The position numbers and the translations under genes were made by a program. Source: Fibrobacterota bacterium (lineage in GTDB: Bacteria > Fibrobacterota > Fibrobacteria > UBA11236). Taken from it: 64,000 nucleotides of DNA. Positions 61,825-64,000 of this stretch are shown here, one piece after another; the stretch's first letter is position 1; every line of letters starts with the position of its first letter. Under the pieces are notes generated by a model. The model was not told the DNA's origin. It saw only the letters and a program-made list of their open reading frames with translations, and searched no databases. The stretch lies in NCBI GenBank assembly GCA_947466585.1, contig CANIEU010000006.1, positions 1 through 64,000 on the forward strand, given 5' to 3'.

Positions 61825-63593
61825 TGAAGTTCATGCGCCGCACATTCCGGATTCCATCCCTCGCCTTTCTGATTTTCGGATTCGCGATGATCGCGCACGC
61901 TGGCGAAGACCGTTTCTTCAAGGCGACTCCAGGGTTCAGTCGCGCCAAAGATCTGCCCGACAGCCTCCAGGGCTCCGTCTCGACGATCGAGTTCCACATC
62001 TACGACGCCTTTGAAGGCTCCGAAACCCACAGCCCCTTGGAACGCGGGCTCTACGAGCTCGGGAACCAACTGCACATCGACACGCGCGAAGCCACCCTGC
62101 GCCGCCGACTTCCCTTCCGCAACGGCGACAGCGTGAGCATCGACGGCTTACAGGAAGCGGAGAAACACCTGCGCGCCGAAGAATTTTTGGCGGATGCCAT
62201 CATCGAGGTGCAGCGGCTTCCCGATTCGACCTTTGCAGTGAAGGTCACTACCTATGACCAATGGAGCACCGTACTCGGCGTCAGCTTGGCCCGCAAGGGC
62301 GGAGAATGGACCGGCTGGCTGGGACCGGTGGAAAGCAATCTGCTCGGCACGGGCCAACGTCTCGGATTTTTCCTGAGTCACGACATCGAACGGGACAGCC
62401 GCTGGCTCGACTACAGCAATACCGCATTCACCCCGTGGCGCCTGAACCTGCTGGGCCAATATGCCTGGCTCTCCGACGGCTTTTCGTACGCCTTCGGGCT
62501 CTCGAATCCGATCCGCACGCGCGGACAACGGTGGGGATTCGCACTATCCGCCACAGGCTACGAGTTCTCCGAAACCCAATATCTCTCCGGAAACGACCTC
62601 GACCGCCTCGCAGACGAGGGCCGACTTGACTCGGCGGGACGCAGGCTGATCGGCGGATCCACGGTTCTCGGCCAATGGCAACGCACGCAAAGCCAAAGCC
62701 TTTACGCCGGAGTGACCCGCTCCTACGGGACGACTTTGAAGCGTTCGATCACGCCCTTCTACCAACGGTACACCCGCGACACGGTTCCCAACTATGGCTA
62801 CGGCGTTCCGCTCGTAGTGCGATCCACTCGTGACAGCCTCGGCATCCCCCTCGTGCGCCCCGCCTACGATACCCGCAACGACGAGATCCTCGGCGCCACT
62901 ATCAGCATCTATCGATACGCCTTTAAAACAGTGCACAACTTCCGCAACCTCAAATGGAGTGAGAACATCGAGACGGGTTGGCGTCTATCGGCCTCTGCGG
63001 GACAAAACCAAGGTTGGCTGGGGGCGCAGAGCCAAAGCGCCTATCTCGCTTACGCGGGCGTATACAACGACGCTTGGCACGACGCCCTCTTTTTCAACTC
63101 GTCGGCGTCGCTGCGGCATTTCGTGAACGGAACAGGCGCCGTTGAAAACGGTTCGGCTACCGGCTCAATCGAAACCCAATGGAAACCCCTACCCCTGATC
63201 GCGTCGGTGTTGATCGCCCAGTACGACCAAATCTTTGCGAGCCCGCAGGCGCAACGCCTTTATCTCGGTGAGGAGTCCGGCTTGCTGGGCTATCCGAACT
63301 TCTATTACGCCGGTCGCAAACGCATTTTGGCTTCTGCGGAGCAGCGCATTTTCCCGCCATGGGAATTCGCGACCGTGGCTCCCGCCTTGGCCGCATTCGT
63401 GAATGCGGGGAATGCGTGGGATGACGGTAATCTCCGCGCGGGGGACCTGCACTATGCCGCAGGCATCGGACTCCGGCTCGGGGCAACGCGCTCGGTACAA
63501 AAAGTCGTGAACCATATCAATCTGACGTGGCCGGTCGGAGAAAAAAACGTACACGGTCCGGTATTCGGATTGCGCGCGGCCAAGAGCTTGTGA
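61824..63593 (+). CDS. Omp85-like outer-membrane protein
   Basis: The 589-residue protein has a signal peptide (SLAFLIFGFAMIAHA), a region with one or two POTRA-like modules (about 70-145, RRRLPFRNGDSVSIDGLQEA, ADAIIEVQRLPDSTFAVKV) and a barrel from about residue 150 (GWLGPVESNLLGTGQRLGFF) to the end, with FVNAGNAWDDG as a late strand. This fits the BamA/TamA/bacterial surface antigen superfamily in a short form. The role is unknown. Translation may be affected by the hairpin that ends on its ATG. Confidence 0.75.
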   Translation: MKFMRRTFRIPSLAFLIFGFAMIAHAGEDRFFKATPGFSRAKDLPDSLQGSVSTIEFHIYDAFEGSETHSPLERGLYELGNQLHIDTREATLRRRLPFRNGDSVSIDGLQEAEKHLRAEEFLADAIIEVQRLPDSTFAVKVTTYDQWSTVLGVSLARKGGEWTGWLGPVESNLLGTGQRLGFFLSHDIERDSRWLDYSNTAFTPWRLNLLGQYAWLSDGFSYAFGLSNPIRTRGQRWGFALSATGYEFSETQYLSGNDLDRLADEGRLDSAGRRLIGGSTVLGQWQRTQSQSLYAGVTRSYGTTLKRSITPFYQRYTRDTVPNYGYGVPLVVRSTRDSLGIPLVRPAYDTRNDEILGATISIYRYAFKTVHNFRNLKWSENIETGWRLSASAGQNQGWLGAQSQSAYLAYAGVYNDAWHDALFFNSSASLRHFVNGTGAVENGSATGSIETQWKPLPLIASVLIAQYDQIFASPQAQRLYLGEESGLLGYPNFYYAGRKRILASAEQRIFPPWEFATVAPALAAFVNAGNAWDDGNLRAGDLHYAAGIGLRLGATRSVQKVVNHINLTWPVGEKNVHGPVFGLRAAKSL

Positions 63594-63725
63594 ACCACGG
63601 CTCGCACGCTGCGGAACAAGACCATTTCCGTGTAAAAAGCCCGGACTTTTTGGCAAGGCTGGAAGTAAATTAACCGTCCCGGGAATACCCCTGATCTCGG
63701 GTGTTCTACCCTCACGGAAACCTTC

Positions 63726-64000
63726 ATGCTCGCCCGAAAACTCGCCAAATACCTGCTCTTGATCGCGGACTTCGCCGCCATCAATGTCGCTTTGGCCATC
63801 CTGTTCTGGCTCCACTACCGCAGCGGCTGGTTCACGGGGATGCAGAACCTCGGCCGCAGCTACCTTGATTTCGCCCAGCTCGGGTTGCTGGTCAGCATCG
63901 TCTGGCTGCTTTATTTCTTCTTTCGCGGACTGTACCGGGATTGGTCACTGCACTCCCGCGCGGTACACGTCGCCCTCGTCTCCCGCGACATCACGCTGTT
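63726..64000 (+). CDS. Membrane N-terminus of a glycan biosynthesis protein, cut by the window
   Basis: The 91 residues visible start MLARKLAKYLLLIADFAAIN and contain two or three membrane helices with LYFFFRGLYRDWSLHSR. This resembles the N-terminal membrane part of polyprenyl glycosylphosphotransferases (WbaP type) or WbpM/FlaA1-type dehydratases; the catalytic part lies beyond the window, so the two cannot be told apart. It may open a second glycan locus. Confidence 0.6.
   Translation, partial: MLARKLAKYLLLIADFAAINVALAILFWLHYRSGWFTGMQNLGRSYLDFAQLGLLVSIVWLLYFFFRGLYRDWSLHSRAVHVALVSRDITL

Overview
The window looks like a high-GC (about 60 percent by eye) chromosome segment of a Gram-negative bacterium. 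Evidence for an outer membrane is a complete Tol-Pal operon, lipoproteins with lipoboxes, a Wza-like export protein and an Omp85-like barrel. The small Bacteroidota/Fibrobacterota-type membrane protein (DUF3098-like) at 37263 and the overall gene style point to the FCB superphylum, perhaps Fibrobacterota; that placement is inference. I see no CRISPR array, insertion sequence, prophage or toxin-antitoxin pair.

Region 1 (1-28 kb) is a large exopolysaccharide/surface glycan locus. On the + strand (1.4-6.7 kb) a nucleotide-sugar dehydrogenase and a UDP-uronate 4-epimerase are followed by three overlapping genes resembling DprE1, DprE2 and the UbiA-type phosphoribosyltransferase, together the decaprenyl-phosphoryl-D-arabinose (DPA) pathway best known from mycobacteria. 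Converging on it, a long minus-strand array (27.8 to 6.7 kb) encodes a WecA/TagO-type initiator, a membrane-anchored pseudo-receiver protein, a 916-residue SLBB export protein, an ABC exporter that may be the lipid-oligosaccharide flippase, a Wzz-like co-polymerase, a Wzz-Wzy fusion, eight glycosyltransferases, three methyltransferases and a polysaccharide deacetylase. Nine neighbouring pairs overlap by exactly four bases (GTGA or ATGA), which fixes many starts at GTG.

Region 2 (28-43 kb) holds tRNA-His, a lipoprotein/TPR/PASTA operon, a CorC-type transporter, aspS, a DRTGG-domain protein, phoH, tRNA-Val and tRNA-Asp, glgB, an orphan MNIO (DUF692) enzyme, a small outer-membrane barrel gene with a clear promoter and terminator, and manA.

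Region 3 (43-51 kb) has dnaA followed by tolQ-tolR-tolA-tolB-pal-cpoB and a two-halved CDP-alcohol phosphatidyltransferase. Region 4 (51-56 kb, minus strand) is the known Anbu / transglutaminase / alpha-E / circularly permuted ATP-grasp cluster; anbu appears to start with ATC. Region 5 (56-64 kb) holds tldD-tldE, a luciferase-like monooxygenase, a SemiSWEET, an FUSC-like protein, RNase P RNA, an Omp85-like protein and the start of another glycan-synthesis gene cut by the window end.

The most unusual non-coding signal is a family of seven intergenic elements (31.5, 32.9, 40.6, 51.4, 53.3, 57.6 and 61.7 kb). Each has a left arm of tandem 7-bp (once 6-bp) units, a short spacer, and a right arm of the reverse-complementary units. 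The unit sequence differs between elements but the architecture is constant. Three of them supply the stop codon and last residues of a neighbouring gene.
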